From: Calliopum simillimum
Lineage: Eukaryota > Arthropoda > Insecta > Diptera > Lauxaniidae
Reading direction: 5' to 3'
Assembly (NCBI GenBank): GCA_951812925.1
Contig: OX638368.1
Span: 112,553,309-112,617,308, forward strand
DNA length: 64,000 nucleotides
Below are positions 23,578 through 36,769 of this stretch, piece by piece; within the stretch, counting starts at the first letter, position 1, and each line of letters starts with the position of its first letter. Below the pieces are notes generated by a model. The model did no database searches. It had not been told where the DNA came from and worked only from the letters and a program-made list of their open reading frames with translations. The translations under genes were made by a program, and so were the position numbers.

Positions 23578-25734
23578 AAATAGGATCTTTTTCATACAAA
23601 AATGGCCGCCAAAGACAAAAATTAGAGAAAAAAAAAATAAAATTTCAACTTTAAAGGCTCAGATTTTTGCGAAATCTTTATAAACTCTATAAACCAAGTA
23701 TATTTTTAGAAAGCTCATACGATTAGCTAAAAGTCTCATATATACGAAAGATTTTTCTAAATCGCTGGGGTGGCCCATGAAAATTTTTTTGTAAAACAAT
23801 TCAATAAAACCAGTTTTAACTCTACAACTCGTCAATGTTACATTTTACATCCACTCTCAGATGCGATTCGTCAAGGCCCGTTCTACACCTTGTATTAGTA
23901 AATGAAAAGTATAAATACATATAAACGCTAAAGGATATTTTAAAAAAAATTTAACCCTAGTTTGCCACTTGTCATCCAAACATCACTTTGGTGCAAAAGT
24001 TCATTTATTTTTTTTAAATTTGCATCAGATCAAACTGCCGCAATCTCGATATATTATAAACTAAACTTGACCAGATACGCCAATTATGTCAAAAACTTGT
24101 GTGGAACTCATTTTTCAGAAAGGTTAAACACAAAAACTTTATTATCACAAGTGCAATAAATTACTTTTTTGCCAAGAAAATTGTTCAAATTACCTATAGT
24201 GCGCTGTACAAATTCAGGGAATGTAAAAAATAATACAGTATTTTGATTATTTTATTGCAAAACTCATTTATTTAAATTGATTTAAATAAACTTGCTACAC
24301 AAAAAAAAATAAATTTTCTTTATTGCTTAACATCAAAACACATTCACCTCATTCACCACTAATGCTACCACTAACACGCTACTATGGTACATTCTCACAT
24401 ATCGTCATTTTGCGCGATTAAGGATCAAGAAAAGACCAAGTGCGCACCTTTCAACTTAGCAAGTCAATAACCTGTTAATTCCACAAATTATGCCTTTATT
24501 GCAAGGCAAATTATACGTGTATGGCAAAATTAGATTTTATGCATTTTAGTGTAATGCTACCACCACAGCCAACCAGCCAACTGCAGTAAATTCAATCAAA
24601 TTGCACTACACGGCCAACAACAATAAAACGAAATACAGCAGCAACAACATTAGCAACAACAAATGTGTGTGCAAAATTACGATATAAATCTGTAAATCTA
24701 ATTTATTTCATTTCAAATCTGCGGCTCTGGCTGCATCTCAAAAGTTTCCTTTTGGCCAAGTTAATGATTGTGAACAGATAAGCAGCACAACAACAAACCA
24801 CCATCACCACCACATACAGTTATCATTAAACACCTCATCAGAGTTGTAAGCTTTTGGATAAAAGTTCTATAAGAAAAATTGGTATGTGAAGCGAAAAAAA
24901 CACGAAAAAAACTAAACAATCAGCAAAATTTTTACGTTAGCAATTTGGAAAGTTGCAGTGTTTGCGGTTTTGCTGCGTCAGTTAGTTAATATAGGCCAAC
25001 AAGGCAATCGTAAGTTGGTAGTAAAATTGCCATGGATTGTTTTGGCATGAAATGCCAGCGCGGTTTATGCGCCATGCCAGGCAACAACATAGCAATATAC
25101 AGCAGCAGCAGCAGGAGCAACACCACCAACGCATTTGCTACCAAATCAGGTAATAATGTTGGCATTGTTGCTATTGCTGCTGCTGTTGTTGTTGTTATTT
25201 TGTTCTATTGTAATAATAACAAGCATAACTGTTTTCTTTGCTTGTTGCTGTTGTTGCACTTATGACCATGTTGGTTGTTTAATATTGGTACTGCAGTTGA
25301 CTCTGTTGGTTCTTTTTTTTTAGCGCAAAATTTGTGATTTTCTTTTTTTTAGTAGCAGCAATAAATTTTGCTGCCCATCTTTAGTTGGTGTCTTTAAAGT
25401 TTATACGGAATTTTGTATTCCAATAGGAATTAGCTGAAAATTGATAAATTTTCATAGGTTTTGAAAACCCAAAAAAAAAAAAAAAACATAATGTCATGAA
25501 TAATGGGAATCAGTCTTTTAAGAGGCGCACAGAAAGACAGCTAGTATACAAAGTTGGCATGGATTTAATTTTTCAAATTGAAACAGAAAAAAAACTATCT
25601 AATGCATCTTAGTGCATGTTTTCAAAATAAAATTACAAGCTTTTTAAGGGTCACAATGCCTGAAACTTGATTATATCGTTCAGAAAAAATTGTATGCAGG
25701 CAGGGTAGAAAATATAGATTCTACTCGAAAATAT

Positions 25735-26420
25735 TCAAAAAACAAAACATCCAATGAAAAACATCCAAAAAACAAAACATCCAAAAAAAAAAAACAACCA
25801 ATGAAAAACATCCAAAAATAAATACACCCGATGAAAAAATAAATTCCAAAAAAAATCAAAAAAAATCCAATGAAAAACATCCGATAATAAACATTCAAAA
25901 CAAAAAACATCCAATGAAAAACATCCAATGAAAAACATCCAAAAATAAAAGCACCCAATGAAAAAAAAAAAAACATCAAAAAAACATCCAAAAATAAAAA
26001 CATCCAAAAAAAAATCCGATGAAAAACATTCAAAAAAAACATCCAATGAAAAACATCCATAAAGAAACATCCAAAAAAAAAACATTCAAAAATAAAAAAA
26101 TAAAAATAAAAAAAACATTCAAAAATTTTTGGACATTTTTTAAAGGATGTTTTTTTTTATTTGATGTTTTTATTTTTGGATGTATTTATTTTTGAATGTT
26201 TTTTTTTATTTTTTTTTTTGAATGTTTTTATTTTTGGATATTTTTTGTTTTTAATGTTTTTATTTTTGAATACTTTCTTTTTGGATGTTTTTTTTTTTGG
26301 ATGTTTTTATTTTGGGATGTTTTTATTTTGGGATGTTTTTACTTTTGGGTGTTTTTTATTTTTGGGTGTTTTTTTTTTTTTGATGTTTTTCATTGGTTTT
26401 TTTTTTTTTTTTTTGATATT
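25735..26420. repeat. Palindromic minisatellite (CATCCAAAAATAAAAA)n / inverse
   Basis: Left half (25735-26120) repeats AAAAACATCC with ATGAAAAACATCC. The right half (26140-26410) is the inverse, ATTTTTGGATGTTT. Open frames rich in Phe/Gly/Cys arise from it and are not genes. A related array lies at 59280-59560. Confidence 0.85.
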
Positions 26421-26504
26421 TTTGATAATCAACGAAAATTTAAATTCAATTTCATTGGAATTTAACTCCGATTTGACCAATTCCTAATAGTGGCATCAAT
26501 ACTA

Positions 26505-26770
26505 CATATCGTCGGGTTAAAACTACAACCATACATCTACATGTACTGACATTTTGAGTTAAGTATACAAAAACATGAAGAAAAAACGGATCTTTGCCCC
26601 AGTTTAGTCGGTTTTTTGATATGTAGGACACATCCAATTTTACATAAAGAGTAAAAAGTAGAAAACTGCAAAATCCCATACAAAAAACGAAATTTAAAAA
26701 ATTTAAAATGCTTTTTTCTCAAAACATGAAAAATGTAGATGTCTAGTTGTAGTTTTAACCCGACGATATG
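26505..26770. mobile_element. 266-bp MITE with CATATCGTCGGGTTAAAACT ends
   Basis: The end CATATCGTCGGGTTAAAACT plus ACAAC is the exact inverse of 26746-26770. CATCTACAT / ATGTAGATG extends the pairing to over 40 bp with mismatches. No coding frame of note. Confidence 0.75.
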
Positions 26771-26885
26771 AAGTAAGAAGAATACTGCGCAATATAATAC
26801 ATAAATAAAAATTCTTACACTTGCAAAAAGTTCATACTTTTTCAACTATACTAAAATTTAAATTAAAGCCATTATCAGTAGACAC

Positions 26886-26988
26886 TGAGGGGATTCCTGA
26901 AAACGTGTAAAAGCCTCGAAAACCTCGTTAGTTTTACGAGTTTACAAGGTTACAAGGAGGCTTTTACACGTTTTCAGGAATCCCCTCA
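26886..26988. repeat. Perfect 32-bp inverted repeat (hairpin)
   Basis: 26886-26917 (TGAGGGGATTCCTGAAAACG and on) is the exact inverse of 26957-26988, with a 39-base loop holding a small CTCGT...ACGAG stem. Lack of mismatches in an otherwise decayed intron suggests youth or constraint. Confidence 0.85.
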
Positions 26989-27176
26989 CTATGTTTATGA
27001 ATTCAAGCGAGTTCGGCGTAAATTGTTACTGTGGAATCAAGCTATTGTCTTCATGGTTGCCACTTTAGTGTTTTTTTATTAAATTTATAAAAAATTTTAA
27101 GTATTTTATCAAATATATCACCACTTTAAAAACTTTAATATTAATGACGATAAGAAATACCCATGAGGGCGACCGA

Positions 27177-28000
27177 TTAGTCTAAATTCTGGTACCATCA
27201 CATATAAAGTTCGATTTACGTTTTGTATTGTTTGTAATTGGATGTAATCAATTGTCTCCTAATGCATTACATTGAGATCAAAAAGAGGTCAATTGTCTCC
27301 TTATACATTACATTGAGACCAGAAAAAAGTCAATTGAGGAGTGGCCGTACCAAAGGACCTAAGTACCATTTCGAGGCAAAAATAGTGTCATAATATGAAA
27401 CGGGTGGCATTTTGTTAGAAATTGATAAAATTGTTTTCTGTTTCCACTAAAAATATTCGTGACAGTGTGAAATTGATGTCATTATGTTGAAAAAATTATA
27501 AAAGTCAAATAACAGACTATTAGGCTCATAAAAAGTAGGAAATGGTACTTAGGCTTTTTGGTACGGCCACTCCTCAATTGTCTCCTTATGCATTACATTC
27601 GGACCAGAAAAAGGCCAATTTTTTTTTATTTTATTTTTAAACTTCAAAGAATTTTATTTAATATATAAGTTTTACACAAAAACATCAAAAGATTTCATAG
27701 TCGAATGTGCTGAAGACTTTGTTAACTATTTCTGAGCATTGTGTTCCGGGTTCAAATCTCAGTGCGGATGAAATTTTTTTTATTAATTTTTTTATATGAC
27801 GGCGATATTGGACACATGTTTCATTTTCCGCTCCGTTTACTCGATGGTGTGGAATTGATGGCATAATGTTACAAAAATGATACCGGTCAAATAACTAATT
27901 ATTATGGCACATAATATGTATGACATTACTTTTATTTCGAAATGGTACTTAGGTTTTTTGGTACGGCCACTCCTCAATTATGTCCGCCTGTCCTACAGGG
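27177..28000 (+). mobile_element. tRNA-like family copy 1, with MITE insertion
   Basis: Starts at a segment shared with 50586 onwards (TAGTCTAAATTCTGG-like). Contains CAATTGTCTCCTTATGCATT blocks and one tRNA-like T arm (GTTCCGGGTTCAAATCTC, about 27747-27764). Ends TCCTACAGGG. MITE copies at 27336-27575 and about 27825-27975 interrupt it. Confidence 0.6.
27336..27575. mobile_element. MITE copy 1 (GAGGAGTGGCCGTACC ends, AATT duplication)
   Basis: Terminal repeats GAGGAGTGGCCGTACCAAA...CCTAAGTACCATTTC and inverse. AATT flanks both sides (27332-27335, 27576-27579). Uninterrupted copies of the host repeat read CAATTGTCTCC across the site. Size 240 bp. A partial copy ends at 27975 and a diverged relative may lie at 28585-28790. 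Confidence 0.8.
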
Positions 28001-30609
28001 AATTTAACCATAAAAAATATTTTTATAGAAACCAAAGCACAACATTTTTTCAAAACTGATGAATTATCAGAATCGCAGCAAACTTAATTTTTATATTGAA
28101 TTTTTAAATCATATACAAAAAAAGTTTGATTTTGGAATATATCTCTGATTTCCTAACAAAGTTTTGTATGAAACTGAAATATCAATAATGCCTTTGGTAC
28201 AAAATTTTTCTTATTTAACTCAATGTGATATTGTTATAATATAAACACAATGGATCCTCTTAAAACTTTCAAGATATGACCTCAGAAGTGATATGGATAT
28301 TGCCTTTTTGGGAAAAAATTAGTTTCATAAGATATGGAACGGAAATGATTTTGTATATAGAAAAATGTGTCTTCCTCATAGTTCAGCAGTTGCTGATTGT
28401 ATATTTTTTTAGTTTATCCTTAATAAAGACTAAGAGTTCATTGCAATGAATAATATAATGTTGTCTAAAGAGCTTATTCCAAAAAACACAGAAAATCATT
28501 ATGTTTGGTCAGCAAAGGAGTTAAACTAAAGAGATTATTTTTAATACATGTTATCAAAAAAAAATTATTATATTTCAATTTTCAAAAAAGGGCAAAAGTA
28601 ATGTCATACACATTATGTGCCATAACAATAGGTTATTCGACCAATATTATTTTTTAAGCTCAATGCTATCTATTCCACACTATCAAGTAAACTTCCTGTG
28701 TAAACAGAGATTAATTTTATGAATTTCTAACAAAATTATAGCTATTTAATATTATGACATTATTTTTGCCCTTTATTGACTTCCGCCCTTTTAACATTTG
28801 CCGATTCATTTATAATTCAGAAATTTATATATAAAAAATTGAAATTGAATTGAATTGTGGAAAAGTTTTTGACACGCTTAACGAAAGGAAGATTTTCTAT
28901 CCTTAAGTAAATAGCACCATTAATCTTAAAAGCCTGACAAATAGCTTTATGAAAGTGTTGTTGGTCTGACATTATAAATTTAGCGCCATAAGGAAGTCAT
29001 CTGCAGCTCAATTCCGATGATGGCGGTATTGAAGCATGCATGCACCCACCAATAATAGCAAAAATTATAAACACAAAAGATCGCTATTAAACGCAATGAC
29101 TGAAGATAGTTGTTGTTGCAACGCACAAGCAACTTTTACTGCAGCAACACAGCAAAAAGCAGCAACTAATTTAAACTAATGACCATATGCGGGCATAATT
29201 TTCGCGCCTTCAACATTTGCCGCCGTTGATATTGTAGCCGCTGCTACACGGCCTCTATATGGCACCTACAACAAGTCTAACAGCATATTGTTGTTGTTAC
29301 TGCAGATGTTGCTGTTGCCACTAATGCTAGCAATGCAAGTGTTTGGCAAATAACTGTCTTCAGTGCACATAAAAGGCAAAAATTGTAGAAACAAAATAGA
29401 ATGTTATACGTATTATTAATTAAAATAATTCATCCTTAGAACTTAGTAATACCAACCCAGTAGGAAATATCGATTTTGATTATAGCAATTTTTTTAAATA
29501 AGCTAGCAATGTTTTTGAAAAAAGTACTTAAAGCAATTACACATTGAAAAATTATAGTGTATTTTTCATACTTTTAATTCCCTTTAGTATTGATTTTAAA
29601 CTTTTTCGATATTAAATTCTGATTTTTTTCCAAAAAAGGTTTGAAATTTATTCCAAAATAATTTTAAATTATTTTTTTTATTTTTTTTTTTTTTTTTTTT
29701 TTTTTGCATTGTTCTATATAAATACTTTTTGGTTTAAAAAATTTAGCCAAAATTCATACTGTGTGCTGTTTTTTCGTGAAATAAAGCTAATAAATTTAAA
29801 AAAAATAAAACTATTCCTACTGGGTTCCAAACAACATTCAACCAGCAATGTGTGTGTCTGTATTTTGCCTTCAAGGGTCGCCACACAAAATTTAATTAGA
29901 ATGCAAAGTGTTGCAGCAATTGCGGTGGTGCTGCGCTAACAAACGCATGTTCTAACAACACAGCAACGACAACAACAACAAAAACTAAAGACAACAGCAG
30001 CAACATTAAATAAAATTCTAATTAGCAGCAACAAAGTTGAGCGTTTCTGCACACAATACATTATTATGCAAAAATGCTGCGGCTGCGCAATTGTTTCTTG
30101 GTGAAATTATTTTTTGTATTCATTAGATTCTTGTTTTGATTACAGTTGCTAGTGCCACTACCTCTACTGTTTTTGTTGTTGCTGTTGCTCTAGTTGTAGT
30201 GATCTTAAGTAGTAATAGTAGCGGCCATAGTTTTGTGGTCGCTGAAATTCATGTAATTTATTTGAATGTGTTTGAATGTTGATGATAAAGATGGTAGTTG
30301 CATCAGCAGCAGCAACTTTACTTCCTTATGTTGCTGCATAAAAATTACATTATTTTTTCTTTCTAGTAACAGCAATTATGTTTATTCAAAGAGCAAATAA
30401 AAATTTAGCATTAAAGAAAAATTTTTTAATTTATATGCTTTGATCAAATTTTAATAATCAGCAACATGTCGGCAAAACAAGAGATCTTAAAAGTAATTTA
30501 TATTATGAAACAAATATTCACCTTTGTTATTAGCGGCCAGTTAAATTTGAACAAGTAAAATAAATGCAAGACATTGATTAGACGTTACATCGAACTTGAG
30601 ATTTTTAAG

Positions 30610-31889
30610 TTTTAATTTTTTGAATACTTAAAAATATTTTAAAATGTTTTGAAGTGGTTTAAGTAGATAATCATAAGGGCGACTTTTCAGAAAGAGCGCA
30701 GTTTTGACTAGAGAAAAAGTAAAAAAAAGGGTATACCATTTATAACCCAAGCGTTTTGTTTCAAAATTAGTGAGGCGCATAATTAAGGGTTTTTTGTGAA
30801 ATTGCTTAGTTATGGATTGTGATATAAAAGGTTGCCATAGTTTAAAATTTAACTTTTTACAAATAAAATAGCAGTAATAAAAATAAATGGAAAATATGAA
30901 TTCTAAAATATGTACATCGAACTTAAGATATTTCAGCTCTAAATATGATACTCATACGTCATGTTAAGCAAAAAATTTGCTTTAAATCAATCAAGTCATT
31001 CTAGAAGTGGAACGACAAAGTGTTTTACAACTTTGCAAAATTAATTTTTTTTTTTTTTTTACTTTTAAGAGCAATGAACTCTCCAAAATAATTCTAGTCA
31101 TTGATTGATTTCCTATTAAGAATGACAAAAATTTCGTGCGAAAAAACTTATTTTTCGAAAAATGACAATCGTCGTCGCTGTACTCGTTGTAATGTATGTA
31201 TGTATTCTCCTTTAACTCCTAGGAGGAGCATAGGGCCAATAGGAGCATAGGGCCAATAGGAGCATAGGGCCAATAGGAGCATAGCGCCATAGGGTCGTTG
31301 TAATACACAATTCTAATTTTAGGTATTAAAATAATTTAACTTGTTTTGAAGTAGTTTAAATAGAACCATGTGGGCGACTCTTCATTTAAGGCGGAGTTTT
31401 GACTAGAGAAAAAGTGAAAAAGAAAGTTACATATACCATTTAAATGCCAAGCGTTTCGGTTCAAAATTATTGAGACGCATAATTAAGGGCTTTTTGTGAA
31501 ATTGCCTAGTTATGGATTGTGATATTTATGGCGGCCATAGTTTTAAATTTAGTTTTTTATAAATCAAATAGCAGTAATGAAAATAAATGGAAAATATGAA
31601 TTGTAAAATACATCGAACTTAAGATATTGTACCTCAAAATATGACACTCATACCTCATGCTAAGCAAAAATTTTGCTTTAAATCAATTAAGTCATTTTAG
31701 AAGTGAAACGACAAAGTGTTTAACAACTTTGCAAAATTAGTTTTTTTTTTACTTATAAGCGCAATGAACTCTCCAAAGTAATTCTAATCATTAATTGGTT
31801 TCTTATCAAGAATGACAAAAGTTTCTTGCGAAAAAACGTGACTTTCGAAAAATGACAATCGTCGTCGCTGTTGTCGTTGTAATACACAA
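30610..31889 (+). repeat. Direct duplication of about 590 bp (30610-31195 and 31310-31889)
   Basis: The two halves share GTTTTGACTAGAGAAAAAGT, ATTGCTTAGTTATGGATTGT, ATAGCAGTAATAAAAATAAA, GAACGACAAAGTGTTT and TCGAAAAATGACAATCGTCG in the same order, with many substitutions. There are no terminal inverted repeats, so this looks like an intronic segmental tandem duplication. The centre holds a short minisatellite. Confidence 0.8.
31221..31297 (+). repeat. Minisatellite AGGAGCATAGGGCCAAT, about four units
   Basis: The unit of 17-19 bp (AGGAGCATAGGGCCAAT) is repeated with very little divergence, placed between the two halves of the 590-bp duplication. Confidence 0.85.
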
Positions 31890-33007
31890 TGTTGTTGTTG
31901 TTGTTGCTGCTGCTGCTGCTGCTGTTGTTGTCGTTGTCACAGTAGTCTCGCTTGCAGCAAAGATTGTGCTAAGTGCTTTTACTGTTGCTGTTGTTGTTGC
32001 TGTTGCTGTCGGACTTAAACATTTTAGCAGGAAGTGTTTTTTCTAGTGCAACTAAAAAATACCAAAATTGATTTCTTGTTACTTATGTAGAGGAAAAAGG
32101 GTTTGGGTTTGGGGAAAACCACACTAACACAACTGCCATGTCTTAAGTTTACGGGTGGGTTTTCAATTTGATTGTTCGGTACGGTTTCTGTTTTGTTGTG
32201 CCTTTAATTGTGTTTTTATTGGCAAAATCAAATGTAATTTGATTGGATGTTGCTGTTGTTTTTTGTTGGCTTGTGGGTGGCGCAATTACGTTGATTTTTC
32301 TTGTAGATTACGCGAAATTTATCAGAATTTCAATTAAAATTCAATTAAACTTTTGTCAGGAAAATGTTTGTTTTTTATAGTATATGTATGTGTCTAAGAG
32401 TAAAGTGCTGCTTGCACAGCACGAATGGTAGACAACGTGTTGTTGGCTTTTTGGTTTGTTAGTGATGCTAACAGCGCGCCGCTTGGCATGTTAGGTGAAA
32501 TATTTCGTGCAACAATTGCTTGATTGGATGGCGTTTTTAATTTGATTTATGTTTTTTTTGTTAATTAGGTTGGATAAGGAAGTTTTTTTTTTATTGTGCC
32601 CAGTTAAAGCAACATGTCAGCAAACACAAAACTGTCGGGAACTTGAAAATTATTTATGCTAGTTGCCCCGAGAACGACTTCGTTCGCCCATCCCTGATAC
32701 CTTTTACCAATGTATATACCTAATCTCTTCCATTTCTGTCAAACAATTTTTTTTATGTGATTTGGTGTTGCCCATTTTTCCAGCGGATAATATTTGTCAC
32801 TGTGACAAAGATTTTTAATATTCTAGACGAAGCCGAAGGTATTTCAAATATGTACTTATTCTGCATATCTTTAAAAGAAAAAAAATCTTGCTAATCGAAT
32901 TATTGGTTTTAGAGTTATGGGATTTTCCAAGAACTTGAGGGTATTTCGAAATAAAATGTATACTAAACGAACAAAAAAATCATATAATGGAACAAAAGTG
33001 TATTAAT

Positions 33008-33756
33008 CCTGCAGGACCACGGTCTCTTCCAAAACTAGTTTGCAAACTTCTCCAAGGGAGAAACTTAACTTATTGTCTCCTTATGCATTAGAATCGGAAC
33101 AGAAAAAGGACAATTGGCGCCTTATGAATCACAACAGAACCAGAAAAAGGACAATTTTTTTTTTTATTATCTTTATAAATTTCAAATAGTTTAATTCGAA
33201 ATTCAAACTTTACACAAAAATGTCGAATGTGCTAAAGTTGTTTGTTCTGAGCAATGTGTTCCGGGTTCGAATCTCAGTGTGGATGAAATTTTTTTTATTA
33301 ATTTTATATTATTTTATACCTCGGTTGGACAAATGTTTCATTTTCTACTCCGAATACTCTTCAGGAAAATTGTTTATTTAAAAATTGGAATTGAGAATCA
33401 CAGAGTGGAGGATTTGAACCTGGGCCTCTCCACGCAGCACAAGTCATTAGACCGATACACTATCGTTTGCTCTTGTTCACAGTCGACGTACTGCCAAACA
33501 GTACGTAGTCAGTAACGTTATAATTTCACTGACACAATTGGACCACTTTTGGTACTAATGACGGATTATTCATTACATTCGAACCATTTTTGATACAAAT
33601 GACCGACTTTGCATTACATTTGGACCATTTTTGTCACAATTGATAATTTAAGTGAATATATTCTAGTTTTAGGTGTAGTTCGTATTGGTCTACTTACAAA
33701 ATAACCAGACCTAAAATTTTATTATTGTGACAAAAGTCTCCGCCGGTCCTACAGGG
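33008..33756 (+). mobile_element. tRNA-like family copy 2 (CCTGCAGGACC...GGTCCTACAGG ends)
   Basis: About 750 bp. Starts CCTGCAGGACCACGG and ends CCGCCGGTCCTACAGG, so short inverted ends. It contains a forward tRNA-like T arm (GTTCCGGGTTCGAATCTC, about 33258-33275) and a reverse one (GGATTTGAACCTGGGCCTCT, about 33410). The second half has three diverged units built on TGGACCATTTTTG. No ORF with coding character. Confidence 0.7.
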
Positions 33757-36700
33757 AAGTTATGGAGACATATAGAAAGAAGACAGGCCAATATTCTTCC
33801 TTGTTATTAGCGGCCAACATTTGAATTTTAATTTTTAAAAAATAACTCTTGAAAAAGTGAAATTAAAGCATGATATGGAATGAAAGTTGGCTCGAACACG
33901 AGATTTTTAAATTTTAATGCTTTAAAACTCTTTTGCCTAAATGCTACTAATACGTCATGTTAGAAAAAAAAAATACAGAAAGCAATTATGTTATTCTTGC
34001 ATGAATTATACCAATCTTGTGGCAGAAAGATAGCATTTATTTTTAATATAGTCTTTAATTTTTATTTCTGTGAGATTTTTTCGAGCAAAAATTTAAGAGA
34101 AAAATTGTTGAGGTATTTAAAAATTATTGTATTGTAGGTTTTGGTTTGGTTTAGAAATGCACTAAGACTAAGCGACATACGAAACACATATGAACCCAAA
34201 GCCATCCCAGATTATTCACCTAAACATTTTAAGATTGTGGATCCTTAGAGTATGCACTCTCAAAAGTAATCTGAGGATAAAATAAACAAAAACATGATTC
34301 TGATCAGGTTGTCAATTAATGAATATAATTAAACACAAAAAGGCATACACATGGCATTCTCACAAAAAGAAGCAATTTCTTAATTTTGGCAAATTGGTCG
34401 TTTAACCTTTTTTTCACTCCTTTTTGACAAAGCCAATTAAAGTTATTTTTCTTTACAAGTTTTTTTTTTTTTTTTTCTTTTATTTGTTGCAGCTCGACAT
34501 TTCGTAATTTACCATAAACGTGCATTTAACCTGCCGCTTTTTTTTTGGCAACAGCCATTTATTTATTTCAATGCCAGTCAATCGTTTGCTCAAATTTTCA
34601 TGTCTACGTGCGAAACTAAATGTCTACACTCTTTTTAAAGACCTGCTTAATGCTTAAGCTTGGTTCCAGCATCCTTACATTTTTTTTTTTTTTTTTTTCA
34701 GAATTGAAGTTCTTTTTTTATTCTGCAAAAGTCAAACATGTTTTAAAAACATAAATTAGTGCGCGCATGATTTCTGTTCTGCTGCATTGAAAATAAGACG
34801 CAAACAAGCAGCAGACGGCGCAGTAATATGGGGTCTTTTATTTCATATTATGGCTGGCATTTTTGCAACCTGCTTGAAAAAACCTTTTTTTTTTTGTTCT
34901 TTGAAAATACCTTCACCTTTTAATGTTGTTTGCTTCTTTTACCGTTTCTTGAAAGTTATGTAATTGCAAACTCTTTGGGTTTTTGCTTTTTATGCCATTC
35001 TTTTGATTATGTATTTCGTTAACTGCATTCTTGTTTTGGTAGTACATTTACGCTTTGTTTTTCGGTTTTTAAAATTTGTTCCCTTTGTTTTTTTGTTTTT
35101 GGAGGCTGTGACTGTGATAATCTTAAAAACGTGATCAAAGCCACTCATTTTTCGTAACTTTTATGAATTCTTAACGATTAGCAGCGAATGAAAATATGAA
35201 AGTACAAGAAAAATACAAAGTTGTTTAAAGGGCGTTGCTTTGATTACGGAAATCTTCAGGACTTGAATTTATTTTTAAGAATTTTTTTTTGAATAAGTAA
35301 GGGTATTATGAAACAAACGATAGCTTAAAATAAAAAACAATTAATTGAGATTTTTTTATTCGGAAAAGTTAATGTACTACACTGTTCTTTGTGGTAGTAC
35401 TTTACCGCATGGTAAATTACCTATAGCGCACTTGTGTGGAATCGACAAGGCTGGAAATTAAGTTAATGAACTTTTCATTTTTGGATTTTTCCATAAAAAT
35501 TAGATTTGATCTTTTAAAGATTTGTTTTTTTCTTCTTCAAATCTATTTGAATTTTGCTTAGCTTGTGTTTGTAAAAACCCGCTGCTCGGTGCATTTTTCT
35601 ATAAATTTTTCCTGAACAAATTTCCTCAAGTTTCACACGCAACAAGGCAACGCACATGCATTGATTTTAATTATAATGCATTCAAAGTTGTTTTTTCTCT
35701 CATGAGCAAGTGCAACAAATATGAAATTGCGCTGCTATAAAGACGCCCTCCCATTTGCTGTTTGCGAACAAGAAAAAAACGCACAAAATTATTGACCAGT
35801 GCAACAAAACTACAAAAAAAAATCGAAGTGAAAAGCATTAGACAGCAAATAGAAGCTGCTGCATATAACGGGCAAATATCGCCACCATGCTGCTGCTGTT
35901 GCTGTTATTGTTGTTGCAGCTTAAGCGCTAACATGTAGAAATTATAACGTTGCATTTGGCTAAGTGGCGCATGCGCACAAATCAAACGCCAGCTTTCAAG
36001 CCAACCACTAAGAAGTGGCAACATGCTGCACGAAAACTGAACACACGCAATGCAACAAAAATTGAAAGAAAAAAAAAATTCTAATTTTAAATTGAAACAA
36101 AATGTTGCTACAGTGGCTGCTGCTGTCGATTGCATGCAATCAAAATCGTAGCAGCACTTACTCCTCTCGTATGCCATTTTTATTGAGAAAACAATCAAAA
36201 ATTTCAACGCGCAGTATCAGTAGCTGCAGCAGTGGCGCTGCGTTTTGTTCACTATCTAAATGGTGTGTGTGTCGTCTGTCTGTCCGTCTATTTGTCTATA
36301 CAATTTTCTATCTTGTCGGTATGTCTAACGCTGAAAGTAGGTTTTTTTCTTTTGCGTTTTACTGCTCAGACACACGTTAGATTGGCGCTAAAACTGCACA
36401 AAGCACAAAGCGTTACGCATGCGCAACTACCGCATCTGCAATATCAATCTACTGCTGCACCTAATATGAATATCCGTTCTGATTGTTGTTGTTGTTGTTG
36501 TTGCAGCTTAATTAGATTAGATTGCAAGTCATTTATTTTGCTTCGCTAGGATGTTTATCGTTTTGGCTACCGACTGACTGTCAGACATTTGACTTTGGTT
36601 CAAGACTAGCGTGCGTCATGCGCTGATGCAGTTTCTTTGCGCTAAGGTGTTGCAAAAAATTATATATTTGAGTTTTAAGTGATAGTTTCAAAAATATTTT

Positions 36701-36769
36701 TCCACATTTATTTGTTGAAAAAGACACGATGCGCAGCCCACTACTGTAAGAATTCTCTTTGATCGAGAA

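Noticed and set aside
25680..26487. Phe/Gly/Cys-rich open frames on both strands
   Set aside because: Translations of the CATCCAAAAATAAA palindromic minisatellite.
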